Positions 25,722 to 34,854 of a stretch of DNA of 64,000 nt are shown here, piece by piece; position 1 is the stretch's first letter, and each line of letters starts with the position of its first letter. The notes under the pieces are model-generated. The model was not told the origin of the DNA. It saw only the letters and a list, made by a program, of their open reading frames with translations, and searched no databases. The DNA comes from Mucilaginibacter paludis DSM 18603. GTDB taxonomy: Bacteria; Bacteroidota; Bacteroidia; Sphingobacteriales; Sphingobacteriaceae. Location: contig NZ_CM001403.1 in assembly GCF_000166195.2 (NCBI RefSeq), positions 3,366,432 through 3,430,431 on the forward strand, written 5' to 3'. A program made the translations under genes and the position numbers.

Positions 25722-25984
25722 TGCTGTTTCTTTGTAAAAAAACACTATTCAACCTATTTGTAAAGTAGTTTCTATTTGTTGCTTGAAACTGTTGCAAGGA
25801 AAATACGTATTTATACCGGTTATTTCTGACCTAATATTGTACTTATGATACTTAAAAACTCCTTCAGGTGTTCAAAGAATCTCCCGGACACGCTATCCGA
25901 AATAGAATTTTAACAACGTGAGCATGTATGGGAATCGAACACCAACACATTATATTATTGACTTCTTAATTCTTCATTAAAAGA

Positions 25985-27175
25985 TCAGTTTTCACCATAA
26001 ATGCTTAAAATATAACTATTCACTTGTTCTACAGTAAGTCGAGGCCTTCTGCTAAGATATTGATCACCAAAATCTAATAAGTATCTGGGTCGAGTATCAA
26101 CAGAATCATTTTCATAGACAACTTTGTGAAAACCATGCGTTTCTAACAAACCTGCCCCTTTTTTATTTCCGTCAGCAAATAGTTTTAATCGGTTTTTGAG
26201 GGGGGATTGATTCAATTTTCCGATATGCCTTAACATACTGAAAGTAAATGACATGCCGTAATTGCCTACGTTCCAGAACTTTTCTAATAACTCAATAGAC
26301 TGTAGCAATAAAAAGGATTGGTTGGCATTTTTGTCGCTGGTAATTATATCATTTTCCCGATCTCCAATCTGCCATTCGCTTAACGTACCAGCTTTATAAT
26401 CAAAAAAAACCTGTTCGCTGACCGGTAAGATACAGCTAAATCCAATAATTTCCTTTTGATCTGTATCAACCCCCTCAGCTGTTTTTACTGTCTTATAAGC
26501 TATCTTAAATACGTCAGGATTTGCCGTCCACCATTTTCTGAAGATAGTAGGCAGATCCTGAAACCTGTCGTGCTGAGGGTGCATTCCTCTCACTATGTCA
26601 ACCAGGATAGCTAATTGTTCTTCAGTTAAAGACTCTTCGGTTTCTTGAATTTTCCGATATTGTCCGTTAAAAGGTTTTCCTAAAAAAACCAGGGCATTGG
26701 GGTCATTTGCCTTTGGTCTACGTTTCTTCCCTCTTAGATGATCGACAAGCCGGCCAAACTTAAACAAATCCAATGGGTCTTCATTTAAGTCTACAGAGAT
26801 ACGGTCATATAACATTATAGGTGTACTATTTTCACGATCAACTCCCCGGAGAATCGGAATGTATTTACCGCCCTTTTTATTCAGATCACGCATTAAATAA
26901 TGATTCATGATATAATATTCACGTCCGGCACCACCAATTCTGTTATCCGCTTTCTGCTTATATTTAGGTGTCATAATAATAAGAACATAAGCTGATTCTG
27001 TGATTGAGCGTTCAATGAAAAAATTAATGTCGTGGCCGATTTCCAAATCGAACTGATCAAGAATTACATCAAAGTCTTCATATAGAAAGCGTTCAGCAAG
27101 TAACCGCACCCATTCCATATGTTCTTCACTGTCCCAGGTGTAGGATATAAATAGTTGAATTCTTTGGCTTGCCAT
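25985..27175 (-). CDS. SEFIR (TIR-like) domain protein with possible GNAT C-terminus
   Basis: Residues 1-150 form a SEFIR/TIR-type domain: QLFISYTWDSEEHMEWVRLL, VILDQFDLEIGHD, then ESAYVLIIMTPKY, all at the usual spacing. A KKRRPKAND linker follows. Residues 200-390 have the look of an acyltransferase: IGFSCILPVSEQVF as N-lobe strands, and AGLLETHGFHKV as the motif often seen at the end of GNAT domains. This second assignment is tentative. Bacterial TIR/SEFIR proteins are often anti-phage effectors or sensors. The gene stands alone with its own -7 box at 27232-27239, inside an island next to recombination scars. Confidence 0.8.
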   Translation of the reverse strand: MASQRIQLFISYTWDSEEHMEWVRLLAERFLYEDFDVILDQFDLEIGHDINFFIERSITESAYVLIIMTPKYKQKADNRIGGAGREYYIMNHYLMRDLNKKGGKYIPILRGVDRENSTPIMLYDRISVDLNEDPLDLFKFGRLVDHLRGKKRRPKANDPNALVFLGKPFNGQYRKIQETEESLTEEQLAILVDIVRGMHPQHDRFQDLPTIFRKWWTANPDVFKIAYKTVKTAEGVDTDQKEIIGFSCILPVSEQVFFDYKAGTLSEWQIGDRENDIITSDKNANQSFLLLQSIELLEKFWNVGNYGMSFTFSMLRHIGKLNQSPLKNRLKLFADGNKKGAGLLETHGFHKVVYENDSVDTRPRYLLDFGDQYLSRRPRLTVEQVNSYILSIYGEN

Positions 27176-27490
27176 AGCTACTTGTAGTGTTATAATGCAA
27201 TGATTTGCTCCGTAATTACCTCAAATATATAGAAGATCTTTGTCAACCGTGCGGGGTATTGCAGTCAGAACACCGATCATAAATGTTATCCCTATTTGTA
27301 TGATGTAGATTCACTTGGTTTTATATTTTCGCAGTTGATGCTTAGTCCTGTTCAAATCGAAAATGAGAATATTTTAATCCATTCTTTTAGAGCAGTTAAT
27401 ATTGATCAGTTTAATACCATAGCTGTAAAAGAATTTTGGAAGAGTCTTACGAAATCTAATGGGCTAAAAAATTAGTTTACGAAATTAAAA
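27176..27490. other. Spacer between SEFIR gene and large exported-protein gene
   Basis: This 315-bp stretch contains a -7 type promoter box for the SEFIR gene (TATATTTG on the minus strand at 27232-27239) and a 45-codon plus-strand frame at 27338-27475 (MLSPVQIENENILIHSF...). That frame has no clear ribosome binding site, so I leave it uncalled. No hairpin terminator is evident. Confidence 0.4.
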
Positions 27491-30400
27491 TTAGTTGTAT
27501 TTGTAAAATAAAGAAATCTTAGATAGCTCCTTATTTAAATCCAGGTTTGAAATCTCCATTGCGGATGCGTTTTCTCTTGTAAACAAATAGATTACTCTTT
27601 CTTTTAAATCCCTACAAGTGGAATTTATTATATTGTCAAAATAGTCAACGATATTAAGATTATCGTGCGCAGTGGAAATTTGCTTAATATATTGAGTCGT
27701 CAAAAGGTTTGTTGTTAGTAGTTTTGATGAAGTTAAACTTATACGGAGAGTATCATCGTAGGCATTAGACACCGGCAGTGTAAGTGCTATAAAACCAAGT
27801 AGCAAGTTTCGTGATCTTTCAAGGTCATTTTTCAAATTTAAGAACTCTGAAGACTTTTGAATATTTTCACTCAGCATATAGCTTGCCATGTTATTTGATA
27901 TAATGGATAGAGTGTCTGCAAGTTTTTTGCGTATTGGTATAATATTTTTTAGATAGCCGTCTTGATCTATCGAATCAATTTGTTTTGACGAATAGTTTAA
28001 AACTTGTTTAAAGAACTGTTTAGCGATGGGAGAATTTTTATTGTATTCTATGAATCTTCGATAATAATTCGACAACCCTTGCCCACTAGGATATTTTATA
28101 AAGCTTAATGTTTGTGGCGTTATAAAAAGGTCATTTAGAATACTACACTTTTTATTAGGTTCGAAAGCCGACAACAATGGATTAGGATCGCCAACATTCG
28201 TCATAGTAAGCCCAAAGTCTATTTCTTTATCAGCGGTGACTTTGCCTAAAACATAGGTAAAACCCTGTTTTCCATCTGCAAGGCTTGATGACCTAAGGTA
28301 AATCGAAATATCTGTTTCCCAATTGCTTGTTATATCAAATTTATTGCCTGTGGGATTGTATTTCACGTTAGTTACATATAACCCTTCAGTCGCTAAATCT
28401 TCTAATGTTCCGATGTTCAAGAAGTCTGCGATTTTTAAAAAATTAGGTATAGAGTTTAACACTTTTCGAACTATCGTATCGGGAAAATTTGGGCTTTTAC
28501 ATTGTTGAGAGTTCGAAGGATATCCGACCTGTAAGTCATTGGGAAACGCTATATCTGAAATTTGCAGATCATCCACTCCCTGATCAATACTGTTATAAGG
28601 TTTAAAAGATATGCATCTTGAGCGAGTAGTTGAGCGATTACAAACATTAGCATTTAGGTAATCTTTTTCCTTCTGGTCCCAGAAAACCAACAGATTATTG
28701 ACCTTTTTTTTGTAGTTTATTATTAGAGCATCACAAATTGTTTTATAATCATCAATGTTACCGTTGCCATTTAGCTCTTTAATAAAAGTCATAATATCAT
28801 TACATTGTGATTCAATGCTTTTAAGCTTGGCAATTTTCACGTTCCCTTTAAACTCCGGCCAGTCATTTGCAAGATCCATGAATCCGTTAGCTGCATTCAT
28901 CAACATTGTTGGATTTGATAAAAATTTATTTGTGATCAGGCATTTTTTAGTGGTATCACAAATAAGATCAATTAGCGTTGCTTGTAAAATATTGAGATTG
29001 CGATCTATACCGTTATCAACAATGCTGTTAGGATCAGAAATGCTAAAAGCATTAGAACTGGCGATAGTTTTTGCAAAAAACTCGAACTGATCCTGATACT
29101 TAACAAAATCAGATTGTGGAATTACGTAATCATTGCTGTAATTCGATCTTTTTGAATCTTCTAGCAATGTATTGAACTGTCCGTATTCAGTTTGAACTGT
29201 GCTACTGTTTATTTGATCATAAAAATGAATCATATTTTGCTGAATACCGCTTATACCCGTTTTAATTTCGTCTATACCGGAATTTAGAACTTGTAGATTA
29301 ACGATAATCCTATCAAAGTATCCATTCATTACAAGAAAAATATTCTTCAATTGGGAATCTATTTGATCGAAACGCTCTTTGTTATAGTCGTAGAGTTGTT
29401 TAATGTCCTTTTCAACCCGTTGAAATTCTTGTAGTATAATTTGATTGAAGTTGATCTCCTCACTTTTTTTAAAATACATAACAACATCCATTATTACAGC
29501 CAGGTAATTAAATGAAACTAACATAGCCGTTGCATTTGTTGCGGTGTTATTAAGGGCGGCCTCGTTAGCCTGTGAAATGATATTGTACAATTTAGCTCCT
29601 TCCAAAGCTAAAAAAGCAACGTCTTTTGCAGTTTTATTTTCTCCAGCAACTTCGAAAACTTTAGATAATAAATTAAGTCCGGCAAATAGGGCTTGAGCGT
29701 CGGATCTTTCCTTATTTATTTCATCGCCAGACAGAGCTGACGAGCCAACAGATATTGAAGTATCGTTATTTAGTAATGAATAATTTGTTTTTACTGAATT
29801 ATCAAATACAAGATTAAAAGATGATAAGAACGCATTATTCAAAGAGTCTAAGGTTTGGGGTGAAAAAATTACATCTCCATTTTTTTCGGTATGTTGGACA
29901 ATAAATTGTGTAATGGGATTTAATAAATGTGAATCGATTTTAATGATTTGAGTTCCGGTAAAGTCAACGTCGAAATCAAAATTATTTTTAAAAAACGTAT
30001 TGTAAGCGTCAACAGCGGCTTGAGGATATTGGCGTGTCTGCCTGTACAGTTCGGTACATTCAGCTTTTCCCAATTCTGCCAACATTTGCATATTAAATGA
30101 ACTTTGAGCACCGTACAGAGCATCTGAATATTGTTGGTCAACAGAATTATAAATCCCCAAATATTTATAGGCTTTTTTTGCGAAAGAAGCATTTAACTTA
30201 AATTCGGGAAAAAGCCCCAAAATTGTCAGACCAGCATTCAAAGCATCCGATTCTCTAAATCTTAAAAGAGGATCATGGTCTACTTTCTTTTGAAATTCCT
30301 TTTCAAAGTCAGCAATAATATCGTTAATTCTACTTGGCGGTGTGGTGGGGAATATACAATTTAGTGCAGAAAATAAAGCGTAATACTCGTAGTGATTAGA

Positions 30401-30535
30401 GTTAATTTTACTGGCAACCGATGTTGACCATTCTAATTGGTCGAGATCTGCTGCCTTAACTGTGATTGGCATCGAACTTTGACCAAAAACCGATATTCCA
30501 AAAAGAATTAAAAATAATGTAATTAAAAATTTCAT
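27491..30535 (-). CDS. Large exported protein of unknown function
   Basis: From the ATG at 30535 the product is 1014 residues with a clear signal peptide (MKFLITLFLILFGISVFGQ). No known domain is visible. The middle (about 330-450) is a long helical stretch with a hydrophobic segment (AMLVSFNYLAVIMDVVMYF) and a coiled coil of repeated ID/IE heptads (FDQIDSQLKNIFLVMNGYF, then INLQVLNSGIDEIKTGISG-like). The rest is mixed, with cysteines in CNDIM and CNRSTTRSRC. The gene is AT-rich compared with the ICE and IME. It may be an envelope or surface structural protein of the island. Confidence 0.7.
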   Translation of the reverse strand: MKFLITLFLILFGISVFGQSSMPITVKAADLDQLEWSTSVASKINSNHYEYYALFSALNCIFPTTPPSRINDIIADFEKEFQKKVDHDPLLRFRESDALNAGLTILGLFPEFKLNASFAKKAYKYLGIYNSVDQQYSDALYGAQSSFNMQMLAELGKAECTELYRQTRQYPQAAVDAYNTFFKNNFDFDVDFTGTQIIKIDSHLLNPITQFIVQHTEKNGDVIFSPQTLDSLNNAFLSSFNLVFDNSVKTNYSLLNNDTSISVGSSALSGDEINKERSDAQALFAGLNLLSKVFEVAGENKTAKDVAFLALEGAKLYNIISQANEAALNNTATNATAMLVSFNYLAVIMDVVMYFKKSEEINFNQIILQEFQRVEKDIKQLYDYNKERFDQIDSQLKNIFLVMNGYFDRIIVNLQVLNSGIDEIKTGISGIQQNMIHFYDQINSSTVQTEYGQFNTLLEDSKRSNYSNDYVIPQSDFVKYQDQFEFFAKTIASSNAFSISDPNSIVDNGIDRNLNILQATLIDLICDTTKKCLITNKFLSNPTMLMNAANGFMDLANDWPEFKGNVKIAKLKSIESQCNDIMTFIKELNGNGNIDDYKTICDALIINYKKKVNNLLVFWDQKEKDYLNANVCNRSTTRSRCISFKPYNSIDQGVDDLQISDIAFPNDLQVGYPSNSQQCKSPNFPDTIVRKVLNSIPNFLKIADFLNIGTLEDLATEGLYVTNVKYNPTGNKFDITSNWETDISIYLRSSSLADGKQGFTYVLGKVTADKEIDFGLTMTNVGDPNPLLSAFEPNKKCSILNDLFITPQTLSFIKYPSGQGLSNYYRRFIEYNKNSPIAKQFFKQVLNYSSKQIDSIDQDGYLKNIIPIRKKLADTLSIISNNMASYMLSENIQKSSEFLNLKNDLERSRNLLLGFIALTLPVSNAYDDTLRISLTSSKLLTTNLLTTQYIKQISTAHDNLNIVDYFDNIINSTCRDLKERVIYLFTRENASAMEISNLDLNKELSKISLFYKYN

Positions 30536-30796
30536 TGAAACGCTTATTTGATCATTAAAGATAACAAGTGTCAATTAAATTAAAAATTTCAATCATTAGA
30601 TAGGGTATTCCAGGTGCATAATGATTAATCGCAGTTTATATGCATTTCCAGCTTTGTTTAGTGCGCAACCAATTGCAGATAGTTATTAAATTAATTTTAC
30701 GGCACTTTGAATGACTTTTTAATAACAATTTGTGCGTTTTGAATAGCCTGTAAATCATCAAAAAAGTTCGACATTTCGCCGCTTCCCTCTACCTAA

Positions 30797-30850
30797 AGAG
30801 GAAAAAGAGGAAAAATCACCGTTAAAAGTGAATTTTCCTCTTTTTTTTTG
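30797..30850 (+). terminator. Terminator-like hairpin with T9 tail
   Basis: aaagaggaaaa and ttttcctcttt pair across an 18-nt loop and are followed by a run of T. No plus-strand gene is evident immediately upstream, so this may be the scar of a lost gene or end an unseen RNA. Confidence 0.55.
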
Positions 30851-31000
30851 TGCTGTAATTTCTTGAACGAAAGCACAATTACAAGGGATCAGTCTGATCC
30901 ATGAAATCTTAGGAAATATTGAACTGATTAACAGTAAGTTAGCTGTAAAAAAGAACTGGACAAGTTCAGAATTATCTGACTTGTCCAGTATGGTGGGAGC

Positions 31001-31066
31001 TACTGTACAAATCTCGAACTATTTCCTGTCTGATTTGTGTCTAATCGCCGATTTGGATTTATAAAT
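31001..31066. repeat. 66-bp direct repeat, copy 1
   Basis: Starts tactgtacaaatctcgaac and ends ggatttataaat. Copy 2 at 31340-31405 matches it at 55 of 66 positions by my count with no gaps. The 11 differences cluster in the middle, as in two old copies of a bound or transcribed site. Confidence 0.7.
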
Positions 31067-31339
31067 TCTATTCTTGACAGCATCCAGGAAGTTATAGGTT
31101 CGACTCTGATATTCTCAATATTGATAACCCATTTGTTTATGAGAAACGGTTTAGTTTCGTTGTTGTTAACTACTCCTTCCGACCCAAAAGTTTCTCCCAA
31201 GAGTATCCCGAGTTTAACAAGGGATTCTTTATCTCTTTATATCCCTTAGGTTACTTTTTTCTAACCAGCAAGTAGTCTCAGACTACCATAAACAAAAAAC
31301 TCCTCAGAACTTAATCTGAAGGGTTAATGAAGTGGTGAA

Positions 31340-31405
31340 TACTGTACAAATTTCGAACTTTCTCCTGTCTGATTTGAAGAAAATCGATGATTTAGATTTA
31401 TAAAT
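31340..31405. repeat. 66-bp direct repeat, copy 2
   Basis: Second copy of the repeat at 31001-31066, 339 bp downstream and in the same orientation. Its function is not apparent. Candidates are a duplicated end of a decayed element or regulator binding sites. Confidence 0.7.
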
Positions 31406-31786
31406 ATGGCGAGTAATGGTAAAGCAATAACGATATGTCTAAACTAACTATTGGCAGAAACAGTGGTATATTTGTAATTCCAAATTGATTAGTGTACAAG
31501 TTTGGTTTAACGCTTGCGCTTCATCAAGCCTTCGGGGTGGGTGTCCTTGGTGTTCTTCTTGCAACAATAGTAGAATCAATCATTGACATTTTAAAACGAA
31601 GAATTATGAAAACAATTAAATTAACGAATTTGAGGAAAGCGATTATAAGGGAAATTAAGGCGATTAATTTCAAAAAAATCTTGGGTGGAGCTTGGCTGGA
31701 GAGGTTCATTAGGGATATCCACCCCGAGATCGCAGATGTAAGTGTAAGGTCACGTTAAGCCAACGATCTAATAGTCCCAGGCTAAG

Positions 31787-31810
31787 GGGTTCGAATCCCG
31801 TCTTCTCCGC
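31787..31810 (+). repeat. tRNA-Ser-like 3' fragment A (decayed att site)
   Basis: gggttcgaatcccg has a T loop (ttcgaat) and 3' T stem, followed by the acceptor strand tcttctcc and discriminator g, the form of a serine tRNA end. Upstream sequence does not complete a cloverleaf, and the 5' side of the T stem mismatches at one position. I read it as an integration-derived fragment, not a tRNA gene. Confidence 0.5.
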
Positions 31811-31864
31811 TAAAAGGTTTAAGCACCGAATGAGCTGTAGTTATGCAAACAAATTTTAATGTGT

Positions 31865-32140
31865 GCGTAAATCGTGGCAAAATCGGTTCGACAATCTTAA
31901 AAGTGGCTCCCAGTATGGTTTAAACCGATAAGGTTCGAATCCTACTCCTTCCGCCAGAGGTTTGAAAAAGATGCTTCAAAAGCACATTTTCAACCTAAAA
32001 TATCTAAAAAGCCTGCAAGTTCTTACTTCGCAGGCTTTGTCGTTTCTACACGTTATCTGCCCCATTTTATAAAATCGCCCAAAAGTTTTCAGCGTAAATC
32101 GTGGCAATTTTTATTTTCAAAAAAACTGCCACGAAATTTA
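31865..32140. repeat. gcgtaaatcgtggcaa repeats, candidate ICE integrase arm sites
   Basis: The 16-bp sequence gcgtaaatcgtggcaa occurs exactly at 31865-31880 and 32092-32107. A related inverted copy (tgccacgaaattta) lies at 32127-32140. They bracket the presumed core site between the accessory island and the integrase gene. Confidence 0.5.
31931..31956 (+). repeat. tRNA-Ser-like 3' fragment B, probable attL of the ICE
   Basis: aggttcgaatcctactcctt followed by ccgcca is a complete T loop, 3' T stem, acceptor 3' strand, G discriminator and CCA. No tRNA body precedes it. It lies 280 bp upstream of the second integrase gene, which is the normal place of an element's att copy of a tRNA end. The intact tRNA should lie at the far end of the element. 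Confidence 0.6.
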
Positions 32141-32236
32141 TCACAAAGCGCTGATTTACAACATGCTAAAGAGGTTTACATCTTGATTTTAAAGTACCCT
32201 ATTCCGATTTTTATTAATCTTTAAAATCGTTGAATT

Positions 32237-33661
32237 ATGTTAGAATCAAGCTTCGGGTTGCTCTACTTCTTAAAAGCATCCCCAAACAAGGAAAATGTGG
32301 TGCGTTACATCTATGCACGAATAACGGTAGACGGATATTCTAAGGAATTTTCTACTAAGAGAAAATGGGCTGCTGACCGTTGGAGCCAGAAAGCCGAAAG
32401 GGCCATCGGAACAAAAGAGGATGCAAAAACACTCAATCATTTTTTGGATTCGTTCGCTTTAAAAGTTGAGCTATCCAGAACAGAATTGATGAACGCAAAT
32501 AAAACCGTAACAGCCCGTGCATTAAAAAATCTCGCATTAGGCAAATCCGATCATCGCAGAATGATCCTGGTAGAATTTCAAAAGCATAACGATGAAATGA
32601 AAAAGCTGATCGGAATAGACTTTGCGGAAGGTACATATGAACGGTATGTTACCGCGATGTCTCATGTGAAATCATTCATCATTACTAAATATGAACGTGA
32701 CGATTTAGAAGTACGGGAACTAAATTATGAGTTTGTCAAGGATTACGAGGTCTGGTTAAAAACTGTTCGCAATTGCAGCCATAATACAACGCTAAAGTAT
32801 ATCGGAAATTTTAAGAAAATAGTGCTGCTTTGTGTGGCCAAACAGTATATCCTGACAGATCCTTTTAAACTGTTTAAAGCAAAAAAGAAGAAAATAAAGA
32901 AGCGTCCGCTTACACCCGATCAACTATTTAAACTGGAGAATTACAAATTTTCAACGGAACGACTTTCTATCGTCCGCGATGTATTTGTTTTTCAATGCTA
33001 TACCGGTTTGGCCTATACCGACGCCTACCAGCTGAAGGCGGCCCAAATAGGCAAAGGCATTGATGGCGAACAATGGATCATGTCGGACAGGCAGAAAACA
33101 AAATCAGAAACTAACATCCCCTTGCTACCGGGTGCGATCCGAATCCTAAAAAAATATAAAAACCATCCCATCTGTATCAAAAGAGGCACGGTTATCCCTG
33201 TGAAATCGAATCAAAAGATGAATGAATATCTAAAGGAAATAGCTGATCTATGTGAAATTACCTTTGCATTAACTACACACAGGGCCAGACGCACCTTTGC
33301 AAGCACTGTGACATTAGGTAATGATGTACCTATTGACACGGTAAAGGAAATGCTGGGACACCAAACAGTGCAGCAAACAGAGGGTTATGCGTTGACCTCA
33401 CAGGAAAAAGTATCAAGAAACATGCGGGAATTAAAAGAAAAGCTACAGATCGACCTAAAAAGACCATCGGAAACCCCTGCTGATCCAGCAACAAGGCGTC
33501 CAGTTTTTTTAGAAGAAATATCCAGAAATCTGCCAGAACTTCGTGGCAAAGCTTCGCAACCATCCTTTTCACCACACCCAAGCAGTCTTCCTGAAAACTG
33601 TACTAAACCGATTAAAGTTGACCCCCGTAATTTATTTCAACGGTTTGCGGATAGGCTCTAA
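32237..33661 (+). CDS. Tyrosine recombinase (ICE integrase)
   Basis: The 474-residue integrase has an N-terminal arm-binding domain (KENVVRYIYARITVDGYS), a SAM-like core-binding domain (about 100-215) and a catalytic domain. Box II shows THRARRTF (HxxR, about 350), LGH at about 373, and a nucleophile Tyr in QQTEGYAL. The first catalytic arginine is absent: CYTGLAYTD has Ala where most integrases have Arg. The CTnDOT integrase IntDOT likewise lacks this Arg, so the enzyme is probably active. A proline-rich C-terminal tail of about 70 residues is unusual. Confidence 0.93.
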   Translation: MLESSFGLLYFLKASPNKENVVRYIYARITVDGYSKEFSTKRKWAADRWSQKAERAIGTKEDAKTLNHFLDSFALKVELSRTELMNANKTVTARALKNLALGKSDHRRMILVEFQKHNDEMKKLIGIDFAEGTYERYVTAMSHVKSFIITKYERDDLEVRELNYEFVKDYEVWLKTVRNCSHNTTLKYIGNFKKIVLLCVAKQYILTDPFKLFKAKKKKIKKRPLTPDQLFKLENYKFSTERLSIVRDVFVFQCYTGLAYTDAYQLKAAQIGKGIDGEQWIMSDRQKTKSETNIPLLPGAIRILKKYKNHPICIKRGTVIPVKSNQKMNEYLKEIADLCEITFALTTHRARRTFASTVTLGNDVPIDTVKEMLGHQTVQQTEGYALTSQEKVSRNMRELKEKLQIDLKRPSETPADPATRRPVFLEEISRNLPELRGKASQPSFSPHPSSLPENCTKPIKVDPRNLFQRFADRL

Positions 33662-33668
33662 TCAATTT

Positions 33669-33701
33669 AAACAGCCTCTCTTATTGTATGAGAGGCTGTT
33701 T
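33669..33701. terminator. Bidirectional terminator between convergent genes
   Basis: Twelve-base arms aaacagcctctc and gagaggctgttt with a 9-nt loop lie between the integrase stop and the convergent gene at 33716, and can serve both transcripts. Confidence 0.75.
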
Positions 33702-33715
33702 AATAAAAAGCATGA

Positions 33716-34411
33716 TTAACAGTCAAGCGTATGAAATTCCTTTTGGTAAAATTTTATTTCTGCCACAGCTTTAGAGAAGTCCCCAATCGATACCTGGCAA
33801 TTCAGTTCAATTGCTTTCTTAATCAAATAATGTCGTATATCTATTTCAGACAGATGAAAAGTTGGGACAGGAATAACAGTACCAACTTTTGCTTTATTCA
33901 AACAGTTCATAAAGTCAACAATGATCTCTTTTCTTTCTGTGGGCCTTGTTAAGTAATAATAGAACATCGCCTTGACAGGTTGAGACATGGCTCTTGAACC
34001 ATTAATCCAACCTGATAAATTAGTTTTATCAATACCGGTATCAAAGGCGAGGTCTTTTATTCGCAGACTTTTTTTTGACATTCGATCCTCTATCCATGAA
34101 GGGTTCACGATCTCAACTACGTTAGACCTGTAAGGCTGAACTTCAACGTTTATAAATTTGTTGGCGAGAAACGGTTTGAAAATTTCGACAACTTTTAGTT
34201 CCAAAGTTGACCTGTCAAAATAGTGATCATTCTCATTAAAATTCTCTGTAATGAGTGCTTCAATTCTTTTATGAGCGCCAGATATATTTATCCTCAGAAT
34301 TTTCAATTCCAAATTAGAAGATGGCCAGGTGTTGAAGGCTTTTACAATTTCTAATATCTCTTGATCTGTAAAAAGACGTGATAGTTTTTCAACATTAATA
34401 ATCGTACACAT
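33716..34411 (-). CDS. Putative HTH regulator of the ICE
   Basis: The 231-residue protein has no motif in its N-terminal 120 residues. Its middle carries an XRE-like helix-turn-helix: MSKKSLRIKDLAFDTGIDKT followed by NLSGWINGSRAMS. I start it at the ATG at 34411; the TTG at 34432 is less likely. It is the last minus-strand gene before the integrase and could control excision or the tra operon. Confidence 0.65.
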   Translation of the reverse strand: MCTIINVEKLSRLFTDQEILEIVKAFNTWPSSNLELKILRINISGAHKRIEALITENFNENDHYFDRSTLELKVVEIFKPFLANKFINVEVQPYRSNVVEIVNPSWIEDRMSKKSLRIKDLAFDTGIDKTNLSGWINGSRAMSQPVKAMFYYYLTRPTERKEIIVDFMNCLNKAKVGTVIPVPTFHLSEIDIRHYLIKKAIELNCQVSIGDFSKAVAEIKFYQKEFHTLDC

Positions 34412-34554
34412 GGGCAAGTATTTTTTATGCAAGTATGATAAAAAAGTTACTGATTAACAAATAAAATAGATTATACTATTTGTTAATCAGTAACAAAAAA
34501 ATTAGCCATTAAAAGACTACAGCAAATGCTTACCACCTGTGATACTTATACCTT

Positions 34555-34854
34555 TTATACTAACAATTCAACCTCACTCCCAAATCCCGGATGATATGAC
34601 GGAGTATATTTGATATAGCCGAATACTTGTAACTCCTTTAAATACTTATGGTACGTCGGTGAGGTTTGCACATGCGAAAACAACATGATTTTTTTACGGC
34701 TGATCAAAATCGGGCCATTTGTATTCTGGATAGTCTTCAAATGCAGAATAGCTACCAGCATGGCCAGGTGCCATACGGTTAAACGGCCATCTTTGGCAAA
34801 CAAGGCTATGTAATCCGTTATCGCTGCTATCTCCTGCATCATTAGCCCCCTCAC
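34555..34854 (-). CDS. Small winged-helix protein (paralogue of 35193-35486)
   Basis: The 99-residue protein resembles the 97-residue one at 35193-35486. Both have TDYIALFAKDGRLTVWHLAM / SSFFKAIASDPRISVTHIAI-type N-terminal helices, an I(S)RKKIMLFSHVQTSPTYHK / FSREIMDIARVSSRTTYRK helix-turn-helix, and a wing with FGYIKYTPSYHPG / YGYLRYELSYKRT. The GTG start overlaps the stop of the preceding gene by four bases. It is probably a DNA-binding regulator or replication accessory of the ICE. Confidence 0.75.
   Translation of the reverse strand: MRGLMMQEIAAITDYIALFAKDGRLTVWHLAMLVAILHLKTIQNTNGPILISRKKIMLFSHVQTSPTYHKYLKELQVFGYIKYTPSYHPGFGSEVELLV

Larger units (their letters stand above)
30575..32236. 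other. Gene-poor junction with repeats, tRNA fragments and att signals
   Basis: This 1.66-kb stretch separates the accessory island from the ICE integrase. It contains a terminator (30797-30850), two 66-bp direct repeats (31001-31066, 31340-31405), a small plus-strand frame at 31606-31758 (50 codons, MKTIKLTNLRKAIIREIK), two serine-tRNA-like 3' fragments (31787-31810, 31931-31956) and repeats of gcgtaaatcgtggcaa (31865-31880, 32092-32107). The 50-codon frame has only a weak gaag site and may or may not be expressed. Confidence 0.6.

Noticed and set aside
30755..30790. agttcgacatttcgccgcttccctctacc as a third tRNA-like 3' end
   Set aside because: A T-loop-like start is visible, but the T stem and acceptor cannot be paired in the usual form.
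31492..31758. 88-residue frame from 31492
   Set aside because: The N-terminal part overlaps unrelated repeat-rich DNA; only the last 50 codons from 31606 look possibly coding, and even that is weak.
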